A DNA stretch of 44,427 bases from an uncultured Clostridium sp. (GTDB lineage Bacteria; Bacillota; Clostridia; TANB77; CAG-508): the NCBI GenBank assembly GCA_900557195.1, contig USRT01000017.1:1-44427 (forward strand), read 5' to 3'. Under the pieces are notes generated by a model. It saw only the letters and a program-made list of their open reading frames with translations. It did not search any database and was not told the origin of the DNA. The translations under genes were made by a program, and so were the position numbers. Numbering within the stretch: position 1 is the first letter of the stretch; the number at the start of each line of letters is the position of its first letter. Shown piece after piece: positions 25,981 to 34,234 of this stretch.

Positions 25981-27003
25981 ATGTCAATAGAAACAATAGA
26001 AAAAGATTTAAAATCTGGAAAACTAAAAGGAGTATATTTATTATATGGAGATGAAATTTTTCTGCTAGAAAATTGTTTGAAAAAGATAAAAAGTAATTTT
26101 GGAGAATTAGTAAATGGAATAAATTTTATAAAAATAGATGAATCTAATATAGAAAATATAGTATCAGATATAAGTACACCAGCATTTGGATATGAGAAAA
26201 AACTAATTATAGCAAGAGATACAGGAATTTTTAAGAAAGAAGCAAAGAAAAAGGAAGCAAAAAATGCTGTAATTCAAAAAAGAATAAGTGAATATATAGA
26301 AGAAAATATAGAGCTGATAAATGAAACTACAGTATTAGTTTTTGTAGAAAAAGAAGCGGATAAAATAGATTTATATAAAACTATTGAAAAATATGGAGAA
26401 GTATGTAATTTTGAGAAACTAAAACCAGTTCAGATTGCTAAAAGGTTAAAAGTAATTTGCAAAGCTTATAAAGTTAATATAGATGAAAATACATTAATGT
26501 ATTTAATTGAAATTTGTGGGACTTCTATGCAAGATTTAATAAATGAGATAAGAAAACTTATTGAATATGCAGGAGAAAATGGAACAATAGATAAAAGTAG
26601 CGTAGATAAGCTTGCAATTAAGCAAATTGATAGTGTTATATTTGATTTGACAGATGAACTTGGAAGAAAAGATATAGCATCTGCAATGGAGACTTTAAGA
26701 GGACTTATATATAATAAGGAACCAATACAAAAAATATTAATTACATTGTATAATCATTTTAAAAAATTGTATTTGCTTAAATTAGCTGTAAAATATGATA
26801 GAAATTTGGCGGAGAGTATGAAGCTAAAGCCAAATCAGATGTTTTTGGTGAATAAATATAAAAAACAAGCTGATTATTTTAAAGAAAAAGAATTGAAAGA
26901 AATAATAGATGGATTAATTGATTTAGATGCAAATTATAAAAATGGATTAATTGATATAAATATAGGTTTGGAGTCAATATTGTGTAGATATTGTAGTAAA
27001 TAG
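25981..27003 (+). CDS. holA: DNA polymerase III subunit delta
   Basis: HolA is the delta subunit of the clamp loader, which opens the beta clamp during replication. The 340-residue protein shows G-V-Y-L-L-Y-G-D-E-I-F-L-L-E near the N terminus, typical of HolA, then I-I-A-R-D-T and the C-terminal collar region L-R-G-L-I-Y-N-K-E-P-I-Q-K-I-L, Y-K-K-Q-A. Length is normal. ATG 25981 follows AAAGGAAG. In many Firmicutes holA lies next to rpsT and gpr; here gpr follows directly and rpsT is absent from the window. Confidence 0.85.
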   Translation: MSIETIEKDLKSGKLKGVYLLYGDEIFLLENCLKKIKSNFGELVNGINFIKIDESNIENIVSDISTPAFGYEKKLIIARDTGIFKKEAKKKEAKNAVIQKRISEYIEENIELINETTVLVFVEKEADKIDLYKTIEKYGEVCNFEKLKPVQIAKRLKVICKAYKVNIDENTLMYLIEICGTSMQDLINEIRKLIEYAGENGTIDKSSVDKLAIKQIDSVIFDLTDELGRKDIASAMETLRGLIYNKEPIQKILITLYNHFKKLYLLKLAVKYDRNLAESMKLKPNQMFLVNKYKKQADYFKEKELKEIIDGLIDLDANYKNGLIDINIGLESILCRYCSK

Positions 27004-27082
27004 TTGCTAAATGTACTCATTTTGAATTATTCATATACTGGAAATATCAAAAATAGAAGAAGTAAAAAATGTGAATAAAAAT

Positions 27083-27124
27083 CTCTCTTTTCTCAAAAAA
27101 TAAAAGAAGAAAGAGAGGTTTTTT
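27083..27124 (+). promoter_or_regulatory. Hairpin overlapping the gpr ribosome binding site
   Basis: CTCTCTTT (27083-27090) pairs with AAAGAGAG (27110-27117), followed by six T and directly the ATG of gpr at 27125. It looks like the terminator of holA, but its 3' arm holds GAGAGG, the only ribosome binding site for gpr. The structure could block gpr translation from read-through transcripts. Confidence 0.6.
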
Positions 27125-28063
27125 ATGTATAATTTTAGAACTGATATGGCCGATGAGAGAAGAGATATTTATAAAAAAGCAAATAATATGGAAAATGAAA
27201 TTCCAGGAATAAAAGCAGAAGAATTACAAGATGGAGAAAATATAAAGGTTTCAAAAGTAATAGTTTTAGATAAACAAGGAGAAGAGGCTATAGGAAAACC
27301 ACAAGGAGAATATATTACTATAGATATTAAAAATTTAAAAATAGCAACAGAAGATGATATACAAAAAGCATCAGAAAGTGTGACAAGAGAATTAAGAAAT
27401 TTAATAGATAAACATATACAAAAAGAAGATGGAATATTGATTGTTGGACTTGGAAATGCAGAAGTAACGCCAGATGCGTTAGGACCAAAAGTTGTTTCCG
27501 AAGTGGATATAACAAGACATTTATTAACTTATGCACCACAATATTTAAAAGAAGGAACAAGGGCAGTTAGTGCTGTTTCACCAGGAGTGCTTGGTACAAC
27601 TGGTATTGAGACTTTAGAGATTATTAAAGGAATTGTAGATAATACAAAACCAAAACTGCTTATTGTAATAGATAGTTTAGCATCAAAGAGTATTAGAAGA
27701 ATTAGTAGTACTATTCAAATTGCTGATACAGGAATTGTACCTGGTGCAGGAGTTGGTAATAAAAGAAAAGAATTAAGTAATAATACACTTGGAATACCAG
27801 TAATTGCAATAGGTGTCCCAATGGTTGTAGATTTAGCTACAATTACAGATGATTGTTTAGATTTATTTATTACAAAATTACAACAAGAAGCAAAATCAAA
27901 TGATTATTTAAATAATTTAAAAGAACAGGATAATTATGAAGAAATAAAAAATGCATTAATTCCAAATGATTTTAATATGATTGTGACACCAAAGGAAATT
28001 GATGATTTAATAGAAAATATGGGGAATGTTGTAGCAAGAGGTATTAATTTTAGTATCAATTAA
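27125..28063 (+). CDS. gpr: Germination (spore) protease GPR
   Basis: GPR degrades small acid-soluble spore proteins at germination (peptidase family A25). The 312-residue protein begins with a short propeptide ending in F-R-T-D before M-A-D-E, matching the autoprocessing site of GPR zymogens, then has G-E-Y-I-T-I-D, I-V-G-L-G-N-A-E-V-T-P-D-A-L-G-P-K-V, V-S-P-G-V-L-G-T-T-G-I-E-T and I-V-I-D-S-L-A-S-K, and I-V-P-G-A-G-V-G-N-K-R. It shows that the organism forms endospores or descends from spore formers. ATG 27125 has its GAGAGG site within a hairpin. GPR genes are usually driven by the forespore sigma factor; I could not identify that promoter. Confidence 0.95.
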   Translation: MYNFRTDMADERRDIYKKANNMENEIPGIKAEELQDGENIKVSKVIVLDKQGEEAIGKPQGEYITIDIKNLKIATEDDIQKASESVTRELRNLIDKHIQKEDGILIVGLGNAEVTPDALGPKVVSEVDITRHLLTYAPQYLKEGTRAVSAVSPGVLGTTGIETLEIIKGIVDNTKPKLLIVIDSLASKSIRRISSTIQIADTGIVPGAGVGNKRKELSNNTLGIPVIAIGVPMVVDLATITDDCLDLFITKLQQEAKSNDYLNNLKEQDNYEEIKNALIPNDFNMIVTPKEIDDLIENMGNVVARGINFSIN

Positions 28064-28135
28064 AAAAAGAAAAGTTATAGCTAAATAGGGCTTAATATTA
28101 ATGTTTAGTTATGAATGTAATAAAGTAAAGAGAAA

Positions 28136-28166
28136 ATAAACGTTGCTAGAGAAGAGCAACGTTTAT
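28136..28166. terminator. Perfect 12-bp hairpin between convergent gpr and traX-like genes
   Basis: ATAAACGTTGCT / AGCAACGTTTAT with a seven-base loop. It overlaps the stop codon of the minus-strand TraX-like gene and can serve as terminator in both directions. Confidence 0.75.
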
Positions 28167-28820
28167 AAAATATAAAATTAGCATATGCAAAGGATAAAAT
28201 ATATAAAGAAAGTATTTTATCTTTTTGCCTTGTTTACCATTATAAGCAATAATAAAGAATATAGAAAATGCAGTACCAAATAATAGTAATAAATATATAT
28301 AATGAAAATTATATTTCAGTAAATAAGGTAAATATTTTATAAAACAAGATAAGATATATAATAAACTCATAATAACTTTTTTATCTTTGAATATATAAAA
28401 AATCATTATAATAATTACACCCCATGCACCATAATCTACATTAATAATTTCTGCCAATATAGATATAATAATTCCAATAACAATTGCTAAGAATTTATTA
28501 GGTATCTTATTATATATATAAATTGAAAGAAGCCCAAGTAATAAGGTAAAAAATATATTTAAAGTAAAAGGTGATGTGAATGTAGATAAAAAAAGCATAA
28601 AGGGTATCTGAGATAATATAGCGAAGATAATAAGCCTTTTAAAATACTTTTTCAAATTTTTTGTATGTATATAACCTTCTGTTATTTGAAAAGCAAAAAT
28701 AGGAAAAGCGATTCTACCAATTACATTAAAAAAAGAAAATGGTTTTATTATAGCATCTCCAAAATGGTCACAAAGCATACAAATAACAGCAATTATTTTT
28801 AAAGCAAAACTACTAAACAT
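28146..28820 (-). CDS. TraX family membrane protein
   Basis: 224-residue integral membrane protein of the TraX family (PF05857), named after the F-plasmid pilin acetylase and found in many Firmicutes chromosomes, where it is thought to be an acyltransferase-like protein. It has the family start L-K-I-I-A-V-I-C-M-L-C-D-H-F-G, with the conserved Asp-His, R-I-A-F-P-I-F-A-F-Q-I-T-E-G-Y and G-A-W-G-V-I-I-I. Seven or so hydrophobic helices span its length. Its start overlaps the end of the upstream pseudouridine synthase gene by 8 bases, so the two are one operon. The substrate is unknown. Confidence 0.85.
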   Translation of the reverse strand: MFSSFALKIIAVICMLCDHFGDAIIKPFSFFNVIGRIAFPIFAFQITEGYIHTKNLKKYFKRLIIFAILSQIPFMLFLSTFTSPFTLNIFFTLLLGLLSIYIYNKIPNKFLAIVIGIIISILAEIINVDYGAWGVIIIMIFYIFKDKKVIMSLLYILSCFIKYLPYLLKYNFHYIYLLLLFGTAFSIFFIIAYNGKQGKKIKYFLYIFYPLHMLILYFINVALL

Positions 28821-29718
28821 TAAAATTTACCTCCTTTAAATTAAAAGGTAATGTATTTAAGCAAAATGTTTTCCCATCTAAATATTTTAAATTTTTATTT
28901 GATGAATTTATATGAAAAGTAATACTATAACTACATAGCATTTGAGTAGTAAGATGAAAACTTTTATTAATTTTATTTATTCCATATTTTCCATCACCTA
29001 AAATTGGATATCCAATGTATGCAAGATGTGCTCTAATTTGATGTGTTCTACCAGTATGTAACTGAATATCTAAAAGAGCCAAATTATTTTTTTTATCACA
29101 AGAAATTATATTATATGAGGTTTTTATTTCTTGATATCCTTTTTTTCTATCATTAGAAATATATACTAGAGATTTTTTTGTATCTTTAAATAAATAAGCT
29201 ACTAAATATTCGTATTTTTTTCTAGGAATACCATAAGTGATTGCACGATAATGTTTTTCTATTTTATTTTCTTTAAACATGTTAAGTAGCTCGTTTAAAG
29301 ATTCTTCATTTTTGGCAAATAAAATAAGACCACTAGTATTTCTATCTAATCTGTGGCAAGGTTCTATAAATTTAAATCCTTTTTCTTTGTAAATTTTTTG
29401 AATACAAGAAGTTAGGGAGTTTTCACCAGTTACTTCTATATTAATAGGTTTATTAACTAAAATAATATTGTTATCTTCATAAATAATCTCAAAAGATTTA
29501 GGGGCGAATTTAAATAAAAGTTCATCTACAATAAATATTTTTACTTCATCTCCTGTGTGTAGTATGACATTTTCGTTAACTTTTACATTATTAATTCTAA
29601 TATCTTTTTTTCTTAAAGCTTTGTAAATAGTATTATTAGTTAATCCATTAAATTTACTAAGTAAAAAATTACTTAGCTTTTTTTCATCAAATTTTTCTTC
29701 TACAATTAATATTTTCAT
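28813..29718 (-). CDS. RluA-family pseudouridine synthase
   Basis: Converts uridine to pseudouridine in rRNA or tRNA. The 301-residue protein has an N-terminal S4 RNA-binding domain (K-A-L-R-K-K-D-I-R-I-N-N-V-K-V and V-I-L-H-T-G-D-E-V-K-I) and the RluA catalytic domain with I-I-L-V-N-K-P, P-C-H-R-L-D-R-N-T-S-G-L (catalytic Asp in R-L-D), and H-T-G-R-T-H-Q-I-R-A-H-L-A-Y-I-G. It resembles RluC/RluD-type synthases, but the exact target cannot be told. It is cotranscribed with the TraX-like gene. Start ATG 29718; no strong ribosome binding site is visible. Confidence 0.9.
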   Translation of the reverse strand: MKILIVEEKFDEKKLSNFLLSKFNGLTNNTIYKALRKKDIRINNVKVNENVILHTGDEVKIFIVDELLFKFAPKSFEIIYEDNNIILVNKPINIEVTGENSLTSCIQKIYKEKGFKFIEPCHRLDRNTSGLILFAKNEESLNELLNMFKENKIEKHYRAITYGIPRKKYEYLVAYLFKDTKKSLVYISNDRKKGYQEIKTSYNIISCDKKNNLALLDIQLHTGRTHQIRAHLAYIGYPILGDGKYGINKINKSFHLTTQMLCSYSITFHINSSNKNLKYLDGKTFCLNTLPFNLKEVNFNV

Positions 29719-29856
29719 GACAATATTATACTTATAAATATATATTAAGTCAACCTGAATAATAACAGTTAAAATTCGAAAATTGTTAAAAATTATTGAA
29801 TAAAAAAGATAATAAATCTATAATAATTATATATAAAAATAAATAGGGGGAATAAT

Positions 29857-31395
29857 ATGGAAAATAAAACAAAATCAAACAACAAAAAAACAATTGTGAT
29901 AATATCAATAATAGTTATAGTATTGATTTTATCTATAATGGGAATTTTAAAGATTACTTTACTATTGGAGAGAAAAAATAATAATGATTCTACAGATTTA
30001 ACAGAATGGGAAAATGCTTATGTCTCATACTTAAAAGGCCATGTATATACATTAAATAGTGGTGATAATACAGATATGCAATTGATAAAAGTAAAAGACA
30101 ATGAGATACCTACACTACTGGTAAGATATGACTATACATATGAAGGAAAAATATCAAAAATGTTAGATATATATCAAGTAAATGAAGAAGGAAAAACAAT
30201 TGCAAATGGATCTATTTCAGGAGATTGCAAATTAAAAATATTATATAATAAAGAAGAGTGTGAATATGAAATATTTATTTATAGAGATTATGATGAACAA
30301 TATGTATACACTTCATTAGGAGATTTTGTAGAATCTGCTATAAATGATTATGAAGGAAAAAAAGAAGATGAAGAGACACATGTAGTTGATTACACTTTTT
30401 CTAAGACAAATGAAGATTACAGAAAAAGTGTAGAAGGGAAATTTAACGAGAAGTTCATTGAAGTTGACTGTGATGATATAATTAATAATTGGGTAAAGTA
30501 TAGTAAAGAAGATATAAAAGAGGATATAATAAAATTGGTTAAAGAAGAAGCCAAAAAAAGTAAAAAAGCTGGAAGTTTATTAACAGAGGAGAAAAAGACT
30601 GAAATTTTAGATAAAGTTAATCAAGAGCAAAAAATATTAGAAGAGGAAAAGAAAGAAAAAGAAGAAAACAAAAGTAAATTAATAGTTGGAAACTATATTT
30701 TGGAATATGGAAAATATACTTCAATAAATGAACTAGAATCTGGACCTATCACTATAGAATTAAATGCAGATAATACTTGTAGTTATTCAGGTTTAGAGCC
30801 AAGCGGTGGAAGTAAGATTATAAATCAAAAAGGTACATATGAAATACAGCTTAATAAAGATAATGGATATGGGAAGTTAGTTAATTGGATTATTTTAAAA
30901 TTAAATGATGGAACAGAAGCTCCTTTTATAGTAAATGGAAACAATGATTTTGGAAGTCAATGGCTAGGATTTAAATATTCTGGTGGAGCTACAAGTAGCA
31001 ATAATAGTACATCTAATAACACAAATAGTAATAGCACAAGTACACAAAATAAAACTAATACGAGTCAAAATACTAATTCGTCAATATCAGAAAATCCAGA
31101 TATGCCAAATGCGATAAGTAAAGATGAAGCTTTGAAATTAGCTCAAAATAAATGGGGAACTAAGGCTCAAGAAACAGGATATGACATAGGATATTCATAT
31201 GCTGCATGGATTAAAGATGAACAAGGGATGCAATATTATGTTTTTGTTTTGAGATGGCTTGTAGAGGATCATTGGTCTTTTATTGATACTGTATGCATAT
31301 CTGCAGATGGAAAAACATATAAAGAAATTGGAATGCCAGTATCATATAAGAATGGTGAAATTGTAAAACAATTTGATGCAGAAGGAAATCTGTAA
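29857..31395 (+). CDS. Membrane-anchored hypothetical protein with Ser/Asn-rich linker
   Basis: I do not recognise this 512-residue protein. It has an N-terminal lysine/asparagine-rich start and one membrane helix (I-V-I-I-S-I-I-V-I-V-L-I-L-S-I), then a large extracellular region: a first domain of about 120 residues, a charged helical stretch (residues 200-270), a beta-rich domain (I-V-G-N-Y-I-L-E-Y-G-K-Y-T, W-I-I-L-K-L-N-D-G-T), a Ser/Thr/Asn-rich linker (residues 380-415), and a C-terminal domain of 90 residues with A-L-K-L-A-Q-N-K-W-G. ATG 29857 follows AGGGGG. It is probably a lineage-specific surface protein. A terminator follows. Confidence 0.7.
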   Translation: MENKTKSNNKKTIVIISIIVIVLILSIMGILKITLLLERKNNNDSTDLTEWENAYVSYLKGHVYTLNSGDNTDMQLIKVKDNEIPTLLVRYDYTYEGKISKMLDIYQVNEEGKTIANGSISGDCKLKILYNKEECEYEIFIYRDYDEQYVYTSLGDFVESAINDYEGKKEDEETHVVDYTFSKTNEDYRKSVEGKFNEKFIEVDCDDIINNWVKYSKEDIKEDIIKLVKEEAKKSKKAGSLLTEEKKTEILDKVNQEQKILEEEKKEKEENKSKLIVGNYILEYGKYTSINELESGPITIELNADNTCSYSGLEPSGGSKIINQKGTYEIQLNKDNGYGKLVNWIILKLNDGTEAPFIVNGNNDFGSQWLGFKYSGGATSSNNSTSNNTNSNSTSTQNKTNTSQNTNSSISENPDMPNAISKDEALKLAQNKWGTKAQETGYDIGYSYAAWIKDEQGMQYYVFVLRWLVEDHWSFIDTVCISADGKTYKEIGMPVSYKNGEIVKQFDAEGNL

Positions 31396-31422
31396 ATGTA
31401 TTAAATAAAAAATGATTGTAAA

Positions 31423-31460
31423 AATAAACTCTACTTTGAAAAGTAGAGTTTATTTTTTTG
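31423..31460 (+). terminator. Rho-independent terminator
   Basis: Perfect 14-base stem AATAAACTCTACTT / AAGTAGAGTTTATT with a TGAA loop and a T-run, 28 bases after the membrane protein gene. The rest of 31460-31692 holds no gene. Confidence 0.9.
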
Positions 31461-31692
31461 TGGAAGAGAAACGTTTTATAAATTACTAGTTTCTATAAAT
31501 ACTATAGGAATTTGCTTATATTATTTTTTTATATAATAAAATATTTATATATTATGCAAAACTTTTATAGAAGTTATAAAAGTTTTAATGTAGAAGTATT
31601 TCATTAAGACGATAATTGACATAATATGGAAAAAGAGTTATAATTATTAATAAGCTTTGCTTATCATATTTTAATAAAGGAGGGATTCTGGT

Positions 31693-32502
31693 ATGATGCC
31701 AGAAAGATTGAAGAAACTGAATCGAATCAGAGTCAAGGATTCAGATTTAGACTTCTTCAAGGATTTCTTCAGAAAGCATTATAACGGCGAACCTATGCCA
31801 AGATGCTTTGAGGAAGTAATGATTGAGGTCACTGGAGGCAAAAATGGATCAATTGAACTTTATGTAGACTATCGTGAGTCAGATAAGGTGCAGATTCAGT
31901 GCTATGTAGAGGGGATAAGAATAGTAATTATCTCCATGGACGAAAGTAGAAAGGCAGTAAAAGATACTGAAAACGGTAAATATTTAACTGTAACTACTAC
32001 TAGAATTGATGATGAACTTTACGCTCTTACTGGTGGCAATATTTCAAATCAAATGATTGAGCAGATGTCCATGTATGCAGCGGATATATTCAACTACATG
32101 TTTTTATACTATCATCTCATGAAGGATGAAGTTATTAAGCGTGTAGAAGATGTAAACCTTCATCACAAAAGCAGTAAAAGTAACCGAAAGAAGACCAAAA
32201 AGAAACCCACTCGTAGAACTATCTTTATCCCAAAATGTATAAGTCGGGTTAAAGCAGATAATGAAATCGAGGAGATTTCTACAGGCGTAACAACAGAAGA
32301 AACGACAGAACAGAACAATGACAAAAAAACAACAAGACAGCCTGCAAGATACATAAAGTCGGAATGGCAGAGAAAAGGATGCACTTATCGTACTAAAAAA
32401 GGTACTCTTGTTGAACGAGCTCCATCTACTTGCCACAGACAGAAACCACTGGCAGCTGAAGGTGTTGACTTTATAGTTAGACCACCTTCTGAATCCAAAT
32501 AA
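31693..32502 (+). CDS. Hypothetical protein of foreign base composition
   Basis: I do not recognise this 269-residue soluble protein. It has a globular N-terminal region of about 155 residues (M-P-E-R-L-K-K-L-N-R-I-R-V-K-D-S-D-L-D-F-F is its start), then a Lys/Arg/Ser/Thr-rich disordered region and a basic C terminus with W-Q-R-K-G-C-T-Y-R-T-K-K-G-T. Its codons contain many more G and C than those around it (CTT, CTC, GCC, CGT, ACC are common), so it was probably acquired recently. It is the only gene here with an in-frame CGG (32245-32247) that is not followed by a +1 shift. ATG 31693 follows AAGGAGGG; a second ATG is at 31696. It has its own strong terminator. Phage or plasmid origin is possible. 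Confidence 0.65.
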   Translation: MMPERLKKLNRIRVKDSDLDFFKDFFRKHYNGEPMPRCFEEVMIEVTGGKNGSIELYVDYRESDKVQIQCYVEGIRIVIISMDESRKAVKDTENGKYLTVTTTRIDDELYALTGGNISNQMIEQMSMYAADIFNYMFLYYHLMKDEVIKRVEDVNLHHKSSKSNRKKTKKKPTRRTIFIPKCISRVKADNEIEEISTGVTTEETTEQNNDKKTTRQPARYIKSEWQRKGCTYRTKKGTLVERAPSTCHRQKPLAAEGVDFIVRPPSESK

Positions 32503-32525
32503 ACCTGAAGGTTTGTACTCTTTGC

Positions 32526-32562
32526 ACGGTCCTCTTGTATTGGGGACCGTTTTTTTTTTTTT
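32526..32562 (+). terminator. Strong terminator of the foreign gene
   Basis: Stem ACGGTCC / GGACCGT with an 11-base loop and a long T-run. It has higher G+C than other terminators in the window, so it probably came with the foreign gene. Confidence 0.85.
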
Positions 32563-32692
32563 ATAAAGTAATTAATATGGAGACTTTTCGATTGGCAGTA
32601 TTAGTGACTTTTATAAAAAGATATGATATAATAAACAAGAATTTAAATAATAGAAAGTATTTTACTTTAAAATATGGAGGTAAGAAAAAATA

Positions 32693-33082
32693 ATGAGTTT
32701 AATAAATATTATAAATGAATTTACCGTTTCAAATATAAATGATTCAATAATTTTTTATAAAGATATATTCGATTTTGAAGTTGAATACACAGATGGAAAC
32801 CCAATAACTTGGGTTCAAATAAAAAAAGATAATATGAGAATAATGCTAGAAGATTATCAAACTGTTAAAAAGGAGATAAATGTTTTTTCAGAAAAAGTAG
32901 CTTCAAGCAATCTAATAAAATTTGAATATGATAATTTGGATGAATTTATAATTCTATATAATAATTGCAAAACTCATAAATGCTCATTTTTTATGGATTA
33001 TACTGAAACTGAATATGGGAAAATAGAATTTGGAATTTTAGATATAGATAATAATATGATTTTAATATTGTTTAAGAAATAA
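32693..33082 (+). CDS. VOC family (glyoxalase/bleomycin resistance-like) protein
   Basis: 129-residue protein with the vicinal oxygen chelate fold, used for metal-dependent lyases, dioxygenases and antibiotic-binding proteins. The N terminus F-T-V-S-N-I-N-D-S-I-I-F-Y-K-D-I-F-D-F and the C-terminal I-E-F-G-I-L-D-I-D-N-N-M-I-L-I-L are typical of single-domain VOC proteins. Several of the usual metal ligands are not evident (no N-terminal His), so it may bind a ligand without catalysis. ATG 32693 follows GGAGGT. It lies directly before the first rbgA-start remnant and may itself be the oldest cargo of the cassette array. Confidence 0.75.
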   Translation: MSLINIINEFTVSNINDSIIFYKDIFDFEVEYTDGNPITWVQIKKDNMRIMLEDYQTVKKEINVFSEKVASSNLIKFEYDNLDEFIILYNNCKTHKCSFFMDYTETEYGKIEFGILDIDNNMILILFKK

Positions 33083-33106
33083 TTAATATTAAATTAAAAT
33101 TTATAA

Positions 33107-33158
33107 ATGAATAAAAAATGTGACAAAAATGAATGTTAAATGTGATATTAGGTGGTAA
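33107..33158 (+). pseudogene. rbgA 5' remnant 0 (most decayed)
   Basis: ATGAATAA...AATGTGACAAAAA aligns with remnant 2 (ATGAGTAA...AATGCGACAAAAA), followed by ATGAATGTTAAATG where intact rbgA has ATGAACATCAACTGG. It is the oldest-looking copy of the rbgA start and directly precedes cassette 1. Confidence 0.55.
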
Positions 33159-33271
33159 GTAAAAAATTTGAAAATATTATAAACAAAGAAATTTAATAAA
33201 AATAGTTTAAGTATTAATATAATAACTTTTCTGAAACGAGATTATTATATATTTATAATAAAAGGAGAAAA

Positions 33272-34036
33272 ATGGATAAGATTTATTATGAAAGTGCAGA
33301 TAATAAACTGTGTGGAATACTAACAGAATCTTTAAATAAAGAACAGATTGTTATAATGTGTCATGGAATTAGAGGAAACAAAGATGAATGTAATAGTTTT
33401 GTATATTTAGCTGAAGAATTAAAAAAATGTGGATATAGTTCATTTAGATTTGATTTTAATGGGCATGGTGAAAGTAGTGGAAATGACTATGATATGACAA
33501 TTACAAAAGAGATAAAAGATATACAAAATACTATTATAATGCTAAAAAGTAAAGGATATAAAGAATTTATTCTTTTAGGTGGAAGCTTTGGAGCAAGTAT
33601 TGTTTCGTTATTACCTTATCAAAACTATAATTGTATAAAAGGGTTAGTTTTTTGGTATGGAGCTATAAATTATGATTATATAAAATATGGAAATTTATTT
33701 ACAAAAGAAAATAAACAAATTGCTGAGAAAAATAAATTTTATATATCAAAAAGCATAAACACTGGTGAAAACTTTAAATTTGGAATGGATCTTTTTAATG
33801 AAGTTAATAAATTTAAACCATATGAAGAGCTAAAAAAATGTAATTTGCCAAAATTGTTTGTGCATGGTGATATAGATAGTGCTATTCCATATAAGGTATC
33901 TAAAGAGGTATCAGAGTTATGTAATAATTCTGAATTTAAGTTAATTAAAAATGGAGAGCATACTTTTGCTAATTCAAAAGAAGCATTAAATAATGCTATT
34001 GATGTGACAATAGCATTTATAAGACAATATTTATAA
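33272..34036 (+). CDS. Alpha/beta hydrolase
   Basis: 254-residue serine hydrolase. Visible: C-H-G-I-R-G-N-K-D-E (oxyanion region), R-F-D-F-N-G-H-G-E-S-S-G, the nucleophile elbow G-G-S-F-G-A-S, the acid in H-G-D-I-D-S-A-I-P and the catalytic His in N-G-E-H-T-F. These are complete, so it should be an active esterase or peptidase-like hydrolase, cytosolic, substrate unknown. The start ATG 33272 follows AAAGGAG. The gene is the only cargo of cassette 1: an rbgA 5' remnant lies before it (33107) and the next one starts 18 bases after its stop (34055). The sequence just upstream (GATTATTATATATTTATAATAAAA, in two parts GATTATTATAT and ATTTATAATAAAA) resembles the left ends of cassettes 3 and 4. Confidence 0.85.
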   Translation: MDKIYYESADNKLCGILTESLNKEQIVIMCHGIRGNKDECNSFVYLAEELKKCGYSSFRFDFNGHGESSGNDYDMTITKEIKDIQNTIIMLKSKGYKEFILLGGSFGASIVSLLPYQNYNCIKGLVFWYGAINYDYIKYGNLFTKENKQIAEKNKFYISKSINTGENFKFGMDLFNEVNKFKPYEELKKCNLPKLFVHGDIDSAIPYKVSKEVSELCNNSEFKLIKNGEHTFANSKEALNNAIDVTIAFIRQYL

Positions 34037-34054
34037 AGTTAAGGAAGTGAAAAT

Positions 34055-34111
34055 AATGAAAAATAGTAATACAGATAATACGACAAAAGTCAACATCAAT
34101 TGTGAAAAATA
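34055..34111 (+). pseudogene. rbgA 5' remnant 1
   Basis: An 18-residue frame with its ribosome binding site AAGGAAGTGA: M-K-N-S-N-T-D-N-T-T-K-V-N-I-N-C-E-K, then TAG. It matches the Asn-rich leader and N-I-N-W of intact rbgA (39739). After it the rbgA sequence stops and cassette 2 begins. Confidence 0.8.
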
Positions 34112-34196
34112 GGCAAATGCAAAACCATTCTGAAAACATTGAAAAATAAGACTTTTTTATTTAATCATCTTTCGTAATTTTATGTAATAGAATATA

Positions 34197-34218
34197 AATC
34201 CGTCGAATTTGACGGATT
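34197..34218. repeat. 22-bp intergenic palindrome matching that inside the KilA-N gene
   Basis: Arms AATCCGTCGAA and TTTGACGGATT, one mismatched pair. Its core CCGTCGAATTTGACGG differs in one base from the perfect palindrome in the KilA-N gene (37481-37496). It lies just upstream of the DinD-like pseudogene. Confidence 0.85.
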
Positions 34219-34234
34219 AGGAATGAGAAATCAT

